Program-made: the position numbers and the translations under genes
Notes under the pieces: generated by a model
Databases searched by the model: none
What the model saw: only the letters and a program-made list of their open reading frames with translations
What the model was told of the DNA's origin: nothing
Shown here: piece after piece, positions 31,951 to 40,404 of the stretch
Position numbering within the stretch: position 1 is the stretch's first letter
Layout: each line of letters starts with the position of its first letter
NCBI GenBank assembly: GCA_028278555.1
Contig: JANQEA010000050.1
Span: 1 to 44,130 of the forward strand
Reading direction: 5' to 3'
DNA: 44,130 nt
Origin: Candidatus Bipolaricaulota bacterium
Lineage (GTDB): Bacteria > Bipolaricaulota > Bipolaricaulia > UBA7950 > UBA9294

Positions 31951-32532
31951 TCAGGGGACGAAGAGCGGCAGCGGCTCTCGCCTCTCGATCCGCTTCCTTC
32001 GGTGCGCCTTCCCCTGCAGAGACGGTATCGCGAAGGCATCCGCATCGGCCGGCAGCGTATCCCGTTCGACCCGTGCGAATCCTTCCCGTTCGTCGACCGG
32101 ATCGTACGAGCTGGCGAGCGCGTCGAACCGTTTCTGCGTCAGCGCGGTCACTCGCAAGTCCGGATCCGCCAGCGAGAGACTCTCCTGAACCCGCTGCGTC
32201 CGTGCGAAGAGTCGATCGAGCGGCTCAAACGACATGACGTAGGCAATCGTCTCTCGTCCGGACAGCTGAGCCAGCTCGATCAGCTCGGCGCGGACATCCC
32301 TCGCGAGGTTCAGATCGTCGACGCAGACGACCTCTGCGTCGGACGCGATCACCTCGACAAGGGTCGCGGCGAAGACACGATCGACCACATCCTCGTACTC
32401 CGGCGCGAAGTTGGTGTGAAAGATCCCGCGACGGATCGTGTCTTTCGACACGACCGCCCATTCGGGATGCCCCTGTTGAAATGCGGTCTTCCCCGAACCG
32501 GGCAGACCGACGAGCACGACGAGTCGCTTCAT
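31951..32532 (-). CDS. P-loop kinase (AAA_33/polynucleotide kinase-like)
   Basis: A 193-residue protein with Walker A GLPGSGKT at 9-16, then VVSKDTIRRGIFH where polynucleotide kinase-like enzymes have the S-x-D-x-x-R substrate motif, a second Asp pair in VVCVDDLNLARDVRAEL, and LFARTQRVQESL as the lid. This resembles AAA_33 proteins (T4 Pnk-like, Zeta-toxin-like). The substrate may be a nucleotide, nucleic-acid end or sugar. No antitoxin lies beside it, so a Zeta-type toxin is unlikely. AAGGTGGGGG precedes the ATG. Confidence 0.85.
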   Translation of the reverse strand: MKRLVVLVGLPGSGKTAFQQGHPEWAVVSKDTIRRGIFHTNFAPEYEDVVDRVFAATLVEVIASDAEVVCVDDLNLARDVRAELIELAQLSGRETIAYVMSFEPLDRLFARTQRVQESLSLADPDLRVTALTQKRFDALASSYDPVDEREGFARVERDTLPADADAFAIPSLQGKAHRRKRIERREPLPLFVP

Positions 32533-32626
32533 CCCCCCACCTTCCGTTGACAGCGCTCGCCAGTATGGGTGAGAAGCCGGAGGAGTTCAAGAGTCTTCCG
32601 AGAGAATCTCGGTCGTTTCGCCCTGG

Positions 32627-33994
32627 TCAATCGGAGACGGCCTCGTACGCGTCGACGAGACCATACCCGAACCATTCATCGAAGCCCCGCGTTCCCAGAT
32701 CGACGAGGGCTCGTCGGAGGATCTCGATCGCGCCGTCCGGCGAGATCCCCGGGTTTGCCGAGAGAATCAGCGCCAACACTCCGGCAACGTGGGGAGCCGC
32801 AAATGAGGTTCCCGAGCGGGTCGCCGTATTTCCGCCCGGCACGAACGAAACGATCCGCTCCCCCGGTGCGGAGACGAAGACTTCCGGGCCGTGCGAGCTG
32901 AAGCCGGCCGCCAGGTCGTCCCGCGTCGTCGCCGCGACCGCGTAGACCGTGCCGTACTTCCCTGGGTAAAGAACTCCGGCCTCGCCCGTGTTCCCGGAGA
33001 TCCCGACGATCAGCACTCCCCGCGCCGCAGCGCGGCGGAGCGCATCCTCGAAGTAGTTGGGCGGGCGACCGTTGGCGAAAACACTCAGGTTGATGATCCG
33101 CGCCCCGTTGTCGACGGCGTAGTCGATCGCCTCGGCAAACGTCCGCCAGTCGGATGAGAGAAACTGGTTGTCCGAGTTGAGAAACCGGACGTCCATGATC
33201 CGCACCCCGGGCGCAATACCGACGATCGGAAGTTCGCCCGGACGCGCCGCGATGATTCCGGCGCTGAACGTTCCGTGCCAATGAAGCGCCGTCCCAACGA
33301 GCGAGCTGTTGTCCCCGTCTCGGAAGTCCCATCCATGGATATCGTCGACGTAGCCGTTTCGATCGTCGTCGATTCGGTTGTTTGGGATCTCGTCATCGTT
33401 GATCCACAGGGCGTCCTGCAGCTGCGAAATCGAGGTATCGATCCCCGAATCGATCACCGCCACGATCACACTCGGATCCCCATGATGGATCCACCATGCC
33501 TCGGGCGCGGCAACCCGGACGAGCCCCCAGTTGATCGGCTCCTGGTAGACCGTGTACAGACCCTCTCCTTCGGTCGTTCGCGTCGGTTCGAGCGGCAGCC
33601 GGATCGGGAGGATCCGAAACGCGAGCGAGTTCGAGATCGGTCCGCCGATGCCCAGATCGAGCGCGACCTCGACGAGGTAGATTCCTGTCTGCTGGAAGTC
33701 CCACCGGCTCGATGCAACCCCCTCGACAGTCGCTCCGGGGAGCGCCGAAAACCGATCGATTGAGACAACCTCGATAATCCGACCGAGGCGATCCTGAAGA
33801 ACAACGCGGCCCTCGATGTCGTTCAACGGGGTGGTCCCTCGGTTCGCCAACTGGAACGTCACGCGGAACGGAGCGAGGCTGACGATATCGATCTGACCGA
33901 TCCAGTCGCTCGCCGGCGCTTGAGCGGCACCACGCACACCGCCGATCAGAAGGACAGCAGCGACCAGCCAGAGGGTGTTGCGGCGTCTCCTCAT
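32627..33994 (-). CDS. Secreted subtilisin-like serine protease (S8)
   Basis: A 455-residue exported protease. The signal peptide is RRRRNTLWLVAAVLLIGGVR with cleavage near AQA. A ~120-residue N-terminal beta domain (FRVTFQLANRGTTPLNDIEG) precedes the catalytic domain. The triad is visible: Asp about 184 (VIVAVIDSGID), His about 239 (HWHGTFSAGIIAA) and Ser about 395 (RSGTSFAAPHVAGVLALIL); the oxyanion Asn region is GISGNTGEAG. There is no propeptide inhibitor domain of classical type. The start overlaps the stop of the HAMP-GGDEF gene (ATGA). It probably works outside the cytoplasmic membrane on surface proteins. Confidence 0.92.
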   Translation of the reverse strand: MRRRRNTLWLVAAVLLIGGVRGAAQAPASDWIGQIDIVSLAPFRVTFQLANRGTTPLNDIEGRVVLQDRLGRIIEVVSIDRFSALPGATVEGVASSRWDFQQTGIYLVEVALDLGIGGPISNSLAFRILPIRLPLEPTRTTEGEGLYTVYQEPINWGLVRVAAPEAWWIHHGDPSVIVAVIDSGIDTSISQLQDALWINDDEIPNNRIDDDRNGYVDDIHGWDFRDGDNSSLVGTALHWHGTFSAGIIAARPGELPIVGIAPGVRIMDVRFLNSDNQFLSSDWRTFAEAIDYAVDNGARIINLSVFANGRPPNYFEDALRRAAARGVLIVGISGNTGEAGVLYPGKYGTVYAVAATTRDDLAAGFSSHGPEVFVSAPGERIVSFVPGGNTATRSGTSFAAPHVAGVLALILSANPGISPDGAIEILRRALVDLGTRGFDEWFGYGLVDAYEAVSD

Positions 33995-35292
33995 CCACGC
34001 GGGTCTTCGTCGAGCGGCCCGACGATCTGCTCGATCACTTCGGCGATCGCCGGGGCGCCGTCTTCCCCCCACCCCAGGTGAGCGATCGTGACGCCGAACG
34101 GGAAGCCGAACTGAGCCGTCACATCCGGCACGAGCGTGCGGAGTCGCTCGGCGGCAACGCCCGCCCCGCCGGGCGGCGTCTCGGGGAGGAGAGCGGCAAA
34201 CCGCAGATCCCCGACACGGAAGAGAACGTCAACGTTTCGGAGGTTCCCCACGAGGAAGCTCGCCGTCCGAACGAGGAGCTCATCCCGCTCTTCAGCGGTC
34301 CGCGCCTCGACGCCGGCGATCTCGATCAAGAGGAGCGAAGTCGCATGCCCGTAGCGGCGGGTCTTGTTCAACTCACGATCGAGTTCCGCCTCCAGGTGAT
34401 CGAGGGTGTACGCTCCGGTCAGCTCATCGAGCACGACGAGCTTCATCAACTCCTGTTCGTGCGAATGGATCACCTTCGTCATCAGATTGAACCCGTCGAT
34501 CAGCTGGCCCACTTCATCCCGCGACGGCGTGCCGGGGATTCGCCGGAAGGCGACGGGAACTTCCACGTCGTATCTCCGTGCCGCCACCGAGCCGATCGCG
34601 TCGGCCAGCTGGCCGACCGGCTTGGTCACCAGCGCACGAAGGACGAGATAGAGGAGCCCGCCCAAGACGAGGAATCCGATGACCGAAGCGAGCCCGAATT
34701 GCCAGGAGAGGCGCGCGATAAACCACGCCTGCTCGGCGAGCGACATATCGACCAGAACGACGCCGAGGAGATCCGACCCCGCGTAGATCGGGTGATAGGC
34801 TCGGAGGTGGGCTGTCCCGCCAAGCTGAATCCGACTCACCTCGATGCTGTTGAGCGTCTCGAATCGCTCTTGTTCTTCCTCGGTCGCCAAGATGCCGACG
34901 ATCGTCGGATCGGTGCTCGCCACAGCGAGGAACCCTCGGGCACTCTCGCCGATCACCGTGATTCCGACCACCGTTTCGTACCGATCGAGAAGCCGGCCGA
35001 TGTCGGCATCGAGTTCCTCCGAGTAGTAGAGGATGTAGTCCTTCTCCTGGATCGACTTCGAGATGACGGCCGCGACACTCCGAGCGCGCTGCTCGTAGAT
35101 CGACGCGATCGACGTCTTGAGCGAGACGAATGCGAACCCGTAGAGCGCGCCGACCACGAGCAATGCGATCACCAGGACGAGCACGACGAGCTTGACCCGC
35201 AGGCTCAGTCCGTACCGAATCCAAGATCGAACGCGAAGGAACATCCGTGGCGATCGATCTCGCTTGCGAGCGGCAGCGTCTTGTGTCTCCAT
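33991..35292 (-). CDS. Membrane HAMP protein with degenerate GGDEF domain
   Basis: A 433-residue protein. Order: TM1 about 34-56 (VKLVVLVLVIALLVVGALYG), an extracytoplasmic sensor of ~130 residues, TM2 (WQFGLASVIGFLVLGGLLYL), HAMP (ALVTKPVGQLADAIGSVAAR), coiled linker and a GGDEF-type domain. The key motif reads RVGDLRFAALLP, so GGDEF is replaced by GDLRF, and the usual DxLTGLxNR is DELTGAYTL. It is therefore probably not an active cyclase but a receptor or scaffold. The start at 35292 has AAAGGAG upstream. It lies between the beta-helix/binding-domain gene and the protease gene in one likely operon, and may couple a periplasmic signal to them. Confidence 0.88.
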   Translation of the reverse strand: METQDAAARKRDRSPRMFLRVRSWIRYGLSLRVKLVVLVLVIALLVVGALYGFAFVSLKTSIASIYEQRARSVAAVISKSIQEKDYILYYSEELDADIGRLLDRYETVVGITVIGESARGFLAVASTDPTIVGILATEEEQERFETLNSIEVSRIQLGGTAHLRAYHPIYAGSDLLGVVLVDMSLAEQAWFIARLSWQFGLASVIGFLVLGGLLYLVLRALVTKPVGQLADAIGSVAARRYDVEVPVAFRRIPGTPSRDEVGQLIDGFNLMTKVIHSHEQELMKLVVLDELTGAYTLDHLEAELDRELNKTRRYGHATSLLLIEIAGVEARTAEERDELLVRTASFLVGNLRNVDVLFRVGDLRFAALLPETPPGGAGVAAERLRTLVPDVTAQFGFPFGVTIAHLGWGEDGAPAIAEVIEQIVGPLDEDPRG

Positions 35293-35305
35293 CGGATCTC
35301 CTTTT

Positions 35306-37765
35306 CTACTCCGCGAGAAGCCCGAGCCCCTCGAGGTACTCTCGGGCGATCGCCTCTGGCTCGTGCTGGAGGAGCCGGACACGACTGATCAGATCGTGCA
35401 CAACGGAGGTCGTCAGCGATGTCGCCAGCTCCGCAAGCACGCGTTCGACGTCGGGGAACCGCTCGAAGAGACCGGAACGAGAGGCAACGAGAAGCGGTGT
35501 CACTTCGAACACACGGAGATCGTCTTCGAGCGCTACGAACCCGGAGAAGGTCAGCGTCTCCTCCAGATTGTCGACGATCGCCGCCTCGACGGCTCCGAAC
35601 TTGAGGAGGGCCTCGGTCTCCCCGAGGGATTCGGTCCGGCTGACCGAACCGACCGACTCTCGGAGTCCGTACCCGACCTCGAACGAGGTTGCTACGTCCG
35701 CTTCGACGCTTCGAGGGACTGCGTACCGGAACGCCTCGCCGGTCTCCAGCACCCGCGCAGCGAATGCAGAGAGGGATGCCTCCGCGAGCTGTTCCGCCGC
35801 TTCGCCGGAGACGACGACGGTCCATCGCCTCGCTGCCGGGATCGTCGTGATCTCGAGTCCATCGGCCGGATCCTCGGTGAAGACCGAAGCGTCGGTCCCC
35901 CACCAAACGAAGTCGACGTCCTCCGCGCGAAGCGCGCTTCGGACGCGATCGCTGTCTCCCATTCCGACCAGATCGATCACACGGAACCCAAGCTCGGAGA
36001 GCGCGATTTGCAGGATCCGCCCAAGGATCTCCTGCGAGGTCTCCGCTTCCGTACCGAGGGCGAGCGTTCCCCGCCACGCCGAGCCCTCCAGATCGACATT
36101 TCCAGAGACCACCGCGAGCGACGCGTCCTGGCCCTTCGCCGCACTGCCCCACCAGTTCCCCCCCACAAAAACAGGAGCTTCCGTCTCGTTCTCGACGTCA
36201 TAGAGGTCGCTCCCCAGGAATCTGTTGTTGGCGACGACCGGAGAGGCAATCTCCCCGCTCTCATCCGGCTGGAGCTCAAGACCCGGGGCGTCGAGCGCAA
36301 CTGCCTGGCGGAAGCCGACTCCGTTCTCCTCGAAGGTGTTCCCCTCGATCCGGATCCCCTGTCCGGCCGATGCAAGGATCATCCCGTGCTCGTTGCTCGC
36401 CACGAGGTTGTTCACGACTTCACTCCGACTCGAATCACTGAGGGCCACGCCGACGACACAATCCGACACGCGATTCTCGATCACACGTGTCGACGGAGCC
36501 GAGACCAGTCCGAGGCCAACCCCGGCCTGCCCCTCCACTCGATTGCGAAGGAGCGTGTTCTCCGAGGAGTTCCGCAGGAGAATCCCCAGCTCACCTCCGG
36601 TCACTCGATTATCGAGGAGTCGATTCCCTTCTCCGCCGATGAAGCCGATCCCCATCTCCGAAGAACCCACCGAGAGGATCGCATTCCTCAAGATTCGCCC
36701 GTAGCTCGAACCGTCCGCATCGATCCCGATCGTGTTCGCCGTCAGAGAATTGCCGAGGATCAGGTTTCGATCGCTTGCGCCGAGTCGGATTCCAGCCTCG
36801 GTACACGCGTCGACCCGGTTGTAGAAGAGCGCGTTCTCTGCGCTCTGCGAAAGGTCGATCCCGACGCTCTGGGAGTTTGCGATCGCATTCTCCTCGATCC
36901 GGTTCTGAATCGATTGCTGGATGTAAATCCCGCTGGTGCCAACCCCGTCGATCGAGCAGCCGCGGATCTCGTTTCCGGTGACACTGGCGAGAACCACGCC
37001 GATCGCAACATCCGTGATTTCGCCCTCCACGAGGAGATTGTCGTTCGACCCGTGGAACTCGATCCCAGCAACCGAGGCACGCTCGACCCGGCATTCGAGA
37101 AGCTCGTTCTCGGCCGATCCCTGCTCGAAGGAGAAGCCGGTCGGCGTATCGACAACCACGACGGAATCTAGGCGGTTGCTCCGCGCGTCGAGGCCCTTCA
37201 GTCCGAGTTCGGCGGCACCACGGACGGTGATGTCCGTCAAAGCGTTTCCGCCGGAGGAGACGAGCTCCAGGCCAACACTGCCTCCCTCAACCTCGATCCG
37301 ATCGAGCGTACACCCGCGAGCTCCAGTCAGCTGCACGCCGATCGGGGCGCCGATCACGTGAACATCCTCGATCGTGCACTGCGCCGACTCGATCCGAATG
37401 CCGATGCTCTCCGAGGCGATCTCGATCCCTTTCACGGTGACGCCGTCGGCTCGGATCGTCAGCGCCGGCTCGCTGCCGCTCCCAGCCAGCCGCACACCGT
37501 CTCCCGCAGCGGCGATCGTCACGTTCGCTCTATCGATGACGACCGGGCCCCGGAAGGTCCCTGCACGCGTCTGGAGGACGATCGTCGCACCGGGTGACGA
37601 CGATGCAAGTGCCGCCTGGATCGTCTCCGCGTCCCTCGGAACGAAGATCGTTCCTTCCGGCCAGCGGGGCGGACCAGCAACACGGAAGACGACGAACAGG
37701 AGGACTGCGAGGATCGCAGCCACAACGAGAAGTGCAGACCCCAACCAGCGGAAACGGCTTCTCAT
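35306..37765 (-). CDS. Beta-helix protein fused to an OpuAC-type substrate-binding domain
   Basis: An 819-residue exported protein. A signal anchor (LGSALLVVAAILAVLLFVVF) is followed at about 40-560 by a NosD/CASH-type right-handed parallel beta-helix of ~22-residue turns (NRIEENAIANSQSVGIDLSQ, NLILGNSLTANTIGIDAD, NTLLRNRVEGQAGVGLGL). Residues ~565-819 resemble the glycine-betaine/choline-type binding domain (LALGTEAETSQEILGRILQI, ELGFRVIDLVGMGDSDRVRS, VDFVWWGTDASVF, then FPDVERVLAELATSLTT and EPEAIAREYLEGLGLL). Both parts are outside the membrane. The start has no ribosome site but a -10 box six bases upstream. No ABC permease or ATPase of this class is adjacent, so a sensory role is more likely than transport. 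Confidence 0.85.
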   Translation of the reverse strand: MRSRFRWLGSALLVVAAILAVLLFVVFRVAGPPRWPEGTIFVPRDAETIQAALASSSPGATIVLQTRAGTFRGPVVIDRANVTIAAAGDGVRLAGSGSEPALTIRADGVTVKGIEIASESIGIRIESAQCTIEDVHVIGAPIGVQLTGARGCTLDRIEVEGGSVGLELVSSGGNALTDITVRGAAELGLKGLDARSNRLDSVVVVDTPTGFSFEQGSAENELLECRVERASVAGIEFHGSNDNLLVEGEITDVAIGVVLASVTGNEIRGCSIDGVGTSGIYIQQSIQNRIEENAIANSQSVGIDLSQSAENALFYNRVDACTEAGIRLGASDRNLILGNSLTANTIGIDADGSSYGRILRNAILSVGSSEMGIGFIGGEGNRLLDNRVTGGELGILLRNSSENTLLRNRVEGQAGVGLGLVSAPSTRVIENRVSDCVVGVALSDSSRSEVVNNLVASNEHGMILASAGQGIRIEGNTFEENGVGFRQAVALDAPGLELQPDESGEIASPVVANNRFLGSDLYDVENETEAPVFVGGNWWGSAAKGQDASLAVVSGNVDLEGSAWRGTLALGTEAETSQEILGRILQIALSELGFRVIDLVGMGDSDRVRSALRAEDVDFVWWGTDASVFTEDPADGLEITTIPAARRWTVVVSGEAAEQLAEASLSAFAARVLETGEAFRYAVPRSVEADVATSFEVGYGLRESVGSVSRTESLGETEALLKFGAVEAAIVDNLEETLTFSGFVALEDDLRVFEVTPLLVASRSGLFERFPDVERVLAELATSLTTSVVHDLISRVRLLQHEPEAIAREYLEGLGLLAE

Positions 37766-37771
37766 AGATTC

Positions 37772-37777
37772 ACTCTA
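37772..37777 (-). promoter_or_regulatory. -10 box of a putative leaderless promoter (beta-helix/binding-domain operon)
   Basis: On the minus strand TAGAGT (37777-37772) ends six bases before the ATG at 37765; the -35 region is poor. The gap 37766-37890 holds no other feature. Confidence 0.4.
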
Positions 37778-37890
37778 ACACACCGGAACAGGCGCCGTCT
37801 AGGTACGGCGAGTCCCTCGACTGGCTGTCGAATGGCGGGACCAGAGCACAGCCTCAGACGTCAGCCGAGAACGGTGCGACAACGCCTCAC

Positions 37891-39570
37891 TCACCCGCTC
37901 GCAGCAATCTCGCTCAGAATCTGATCGAGCGGCCGCGGCCGGCCGATGTGGAACCCCTGCGCGCAGTCGACCCCGATTTCGCGAAGGATGTCGAGAATCT
38001 CTTGATCCTCGACGAATTCGGCGATCGTCTGCTTCCCAAGGCTCCGCGCGAGGTGGACCATCGCCAGGACCAGATGCTTGTCGACCGGATCGTGCGACAG
38101 GTTGCGGATGAAACTCCCGTCGATCTTCAGGTAGTCGACGTCGAGGTTCTTCAACTGGTAGAAGGACGAGAACCCCATCCCGAAGTCGTCGAGCGCGAAC
38201 TCGTAGCCCTGTCCCCGCAGCGTCCGGAGGAAGTCCTTCGCGACGTGGATGTTGTAGATCGCCGCCGTCTCGGTGATTTCCATGACCAGCCGGACCGGGC
38301 CGATCACGCTCACCGATGGCATGTCGGAGATCAGCGCGAGGAACTCCTGGTCGGTCATCGTCCTCGGCGAGAGGTTGATCGCAAAGGAGATCCCCTTCTT
38401 CATGATCTCCGCGTTCGATAGGATCTCCGTCGCTTTGCTCAGCACCCACCGATCGATGTCGCCGCTCAGTCCGAACTGCTCGGCAATGTCGAGGAACGCG
38501 CCCGGCGGGATGATCCCGCCGTCCCGATCGAGGAGCCTCAGGAGGATCTCGTAGCGGATGATCTTGTCGGTCTTCAGATCGAGGATCGGTTGGGCATACA
38601 GGATGAAGCCATCGGTCTCCAGCGCCTCGCGGACGAGCCGGAGCCAATCGATCCGCTGCTCCGGTGCCTCGAGCGTCGACTCCTCCGGCGAGTAGACACA
38701 GAACCGATTCCTCCCCTGCTCTTTTGCGCGGTACATCGCCATATCGGCCTGCATCAGCAGTTCGGTCGGCTGCATCCCGTGCTCGGGGAAGAGGACGATC
38801 CCCATGCTGGCCGTCGTTCGGATCGCCTGCCCCTGGATGTTGGCCGTGTGCTGGCGGATCGCGTCGAGGAGCCTCGTCGCGGCAATCTGCGCTTGGGTCG
38901 AATCGACGTTCGGGTAGAGGATGGCGAATTCGTCGCCACCGAGACGCGCGAGGATGTCGGACTCGCGAATCGTCGATTTCATCCGATGCGCGAGGCTGGC
39001 GAGAAGCTCATCGCCGACCTTGTGCCCCAGGCCGTCGTTGATCTCCTTGAATCCATCAAGATCCATCCAGAGGACCGCACCCTGTCCGTTGTAGCGCTTC
39101 GCACGGGCAAGATGCCGGTCGAGAATCGCGTTGAACTCGCGGCGGTTATGCAGCCCGGTCAGCGGATCGGTCGTCGCAAGCTGCAGAAGCTGCTGCTCCT
39201 GACGCTTCAGGTGCGAGATATCGGTGACGATCCCCTCGTGGTAAGCGAGAGCCCCATCGTCGGCTCGAACCGCTCGAGCGCTGAGGAGCGCATCGACCGC
39301 CGGTCCGTCCTTCGCCTTCAGCGCGATCTCGAGGTTCCGGAGCTCCTCACCGGCCTGGAGTCGCTCGGTTACGGCGGCAGGTCCCGCCTCGTCGGCGATC
39401 AGATCGTGGAACCTCGCCGCTCTCAGTTCCTCGCCGCTCTCGTAGCCGAGCAGACGGACAAGCGCCGGATTCGTCTCGAGCAGCTCGCCGTCCGGCGCGC
39501 TCTGGTAAATCCCATTCAGCGCGTTCCGGATGAAATCAGCCGTATCTGTCTGTCGTCTCTTCTCGCCCAA
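37891..39570 (-). CDS. PAS-GGDEF-EAL cyclic-di-GMP enzyme
   Basis: A 559-residue soluble protein started at TTG 39570, which has a perfect AGGAGG six bases upstream. A PAS domain (GIYQSAPDGELLETNPALVR) is followed by a GGDEF domain with intact RLGGDEFAIL and the product-inhibition site RESD five residues before it, then an EAL domain with YEILLRL, FAINLSPRTM, MEITETA, DDFGMGFSS, KIDGSFIRNL, AEFVED and QGFHIGRP. All usual catalytic residues are present, so both cyclase and phosphodiesterase activity are possible. No membrane segment. A cyclic-di-GMP riboswitch lies 700 bp away, which makes it a plausible local source or sink of the signal. Confidence 0.94.
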   Translation of the reverse strand: MGEKRRQTDTADFIRNALNGIYQSAPDGELLETNPALVRLLGYESGEELRAARFHDLIADEAGPAAVTERLQAGEELRNLEIALKAKDGPAVDALLSARAVRADDGALAYHEGIVTDISHLKRQEQQLLQLATTDPLTGLHNRREFNAILDRHLARAKRYNGQGAVLWMDLDGFKEINDGLGHKVGDELLASLAHRMKSTIRESDILARLGGDEFAILYPNVDSTQAQIAATRLLDAIRQHTANIQGQAIRTTASMGIVLFPEHGMQPTELLMQADMAMYRAKEQGRNRFCVYSPEESTLEAPEQRIDWLRLVREALETDGFILYAQPILDLKTDKIIRYEILLRLLDRDGGIIPPGAFLDIAEQFGLSGDIDRWVLSKATEILSNAEIMKKGISFAINLSPRTMTDQEFLALISDMPSVSVIGPVRLVMEITETAAIYNIHVAKDFLRTLRGQGYEFALDDFGMGFSSFYQLKNLDVDYLKIDGSFIRNLSHDPVDKHLVLAMVHLARSLGKQTIAEFVEDQEILDILREIGVDCAQGFHIGRPRPLDQILSEIAASG

Positions 39571-39696
39571 CGATGACCTCCTGTGAAACTCGCACCATGT
39601 TGCCCGAGCGGGCCACACTCAGCATGGACAGGTGTCTTGCGCGCTAGCGAACCTTCGCTGAATCGGATCCGTCGAACGTCCGCAGCAGGAAGCGCT

Positions 39697-40014
39697 CTAC
39701 ACGTCGGAGAGAAGCTCGACACCGATCGCCGCGAGCCAGCAGAGGAAGCTTTTCTCGATCGTCGAGTCGTAGAAGTGGAGCGCCTGGGGACCGTGTGCCG
39801 TGGTGAAGCGGCCGATATAGGCGATGATCTCGTCCCAATCCTCCGGCGGCATCCCGTCGCGGATCTGCTGCGCCTTGTCGACGCGAAGCATCGCGAGGAC
39901 GTCGTTGACGGTGTAGTCCTTCAGCTCGGTCACTTGATCGAAGCTGATGTCACGGCCCTCGTCGAGTAGACTGAGCACCCCTTGGATGAACTTCCGAACG
40001 GAACTCCGATACAT
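39697..40014 (-). CDS. Small hypothetical protein (105 aa)
   Basis: A 105-residue, acidic, mostly helical protein (SVRKFIQGVLSLLDEGRDIS, VTELKDYTVNDVLAMLRVDK, PEDWDEIIAYIGRF) ending in HFYDSTIEKSFLCWLAAIGV. AAAGGGG precedes the ATG. I do not recognise the family. It sits between the GGDEF-EAL gene and the riboswitch/adhesin locus, separated from the former by 126 bp, so co-transcription with it is possible. A -10-like TACAAT lies at 40070-40065 on its strand. Confidence 0.65.
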   Translation of the reverse strand: MYRSSVRKFIQGVLSLLDEGRDISFDQVTELKDYTVNDVLAMLRVDKAQQIRDGMPPEDWDEIIAYIGRFTTAHGPQALHFYDSTIEKSFLCWLAAIGVELLSDV

Positions 40015-40177
40015 CTCGCACCCCTTTCGTCTATGTAGGGCGGCACCGCTCCCCTCAAGGCTCGATTGTACGGTTTCTGCGGCTTGGACTGCGAAGTTGG
40101 TTGTGGCGGCAATTGGGATTCATAGGGTTGCCTTGCAGATCGAGCGGTCCAACAGCTCTGGCCTCAGGGGTCTGATA

Positions 40178-40186
40178 TGATATAAT
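40178..40186 (+). promoter_or_regulatory. Extended -10 promoter of the riboswitch/adhesin locus
   Basis: TGATATAAT (40178-40186) is a perfect extended -10 (TGnTATAAT) in the most AT-rich spot of the area; no good -35 is present, as is usual for this class. The gap 40015-40404 holds this promoter and the riboswitch; the leader is about 210 nt. Confidence 0.6.
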
Positions 40187-40284
40187 GTATATCTCAACCG
40201 TTAGGAACAGCTGGATCGGATGACTAGACGAAGCGACTACGAGGCACAATCTCTAGCGATTCAGCAGTACGATAGAATGGAACA

Positions 40285-40377
40285 GGCTGTGAAAGGCAAA
40301 CCACTCGCGAGAGTGGGACGCAAAGCCACAGACCTTTGCGACTCGGCACGCGAGTCCGAGAAGGCCGCTGGGCTGCC
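40285..40377 (+). promoter_or_regulatory. Cyclic-di-GMP-I (GEMM) riboswitch
   Basis: The core matches GEMM-I: AAAGGCAAACC (40292-40302), a CCACTC/GAGTGG stem (40301-40306 with 40311-40316) with a GCGA (GNRA) tetraloop, GGGACGCAAAGCC (40315-40327), then an arm containing CCTTT and an ACTCG/CGAGT stem (40341-40345 with 40351-40355), and closing GGCCGCTGGGCTGCC. The base I align with the ligand-contacting G20 of the Vibrio Vc2 RNA is G, as in c-di-GMP-selective types. Only about 17 bases separate the aptamer from the GGGAGGAG ribosome site; CCTC (40380-40383) could pair with GAGG (40397-40400), which suggests translational control. Confidence 0.9.
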
Positions 40378-40404
40378 AACCTCAAGAGCCGCACGGGAGG
40401 AGCT

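Noticed and set aside
35192..37171. Plus-strand frame of 659 codons
   Set aside because: Antisense to the beta-helix/binding-domain gene, with an Arg/Asp/Glu-rich translation and no recognisable motif.
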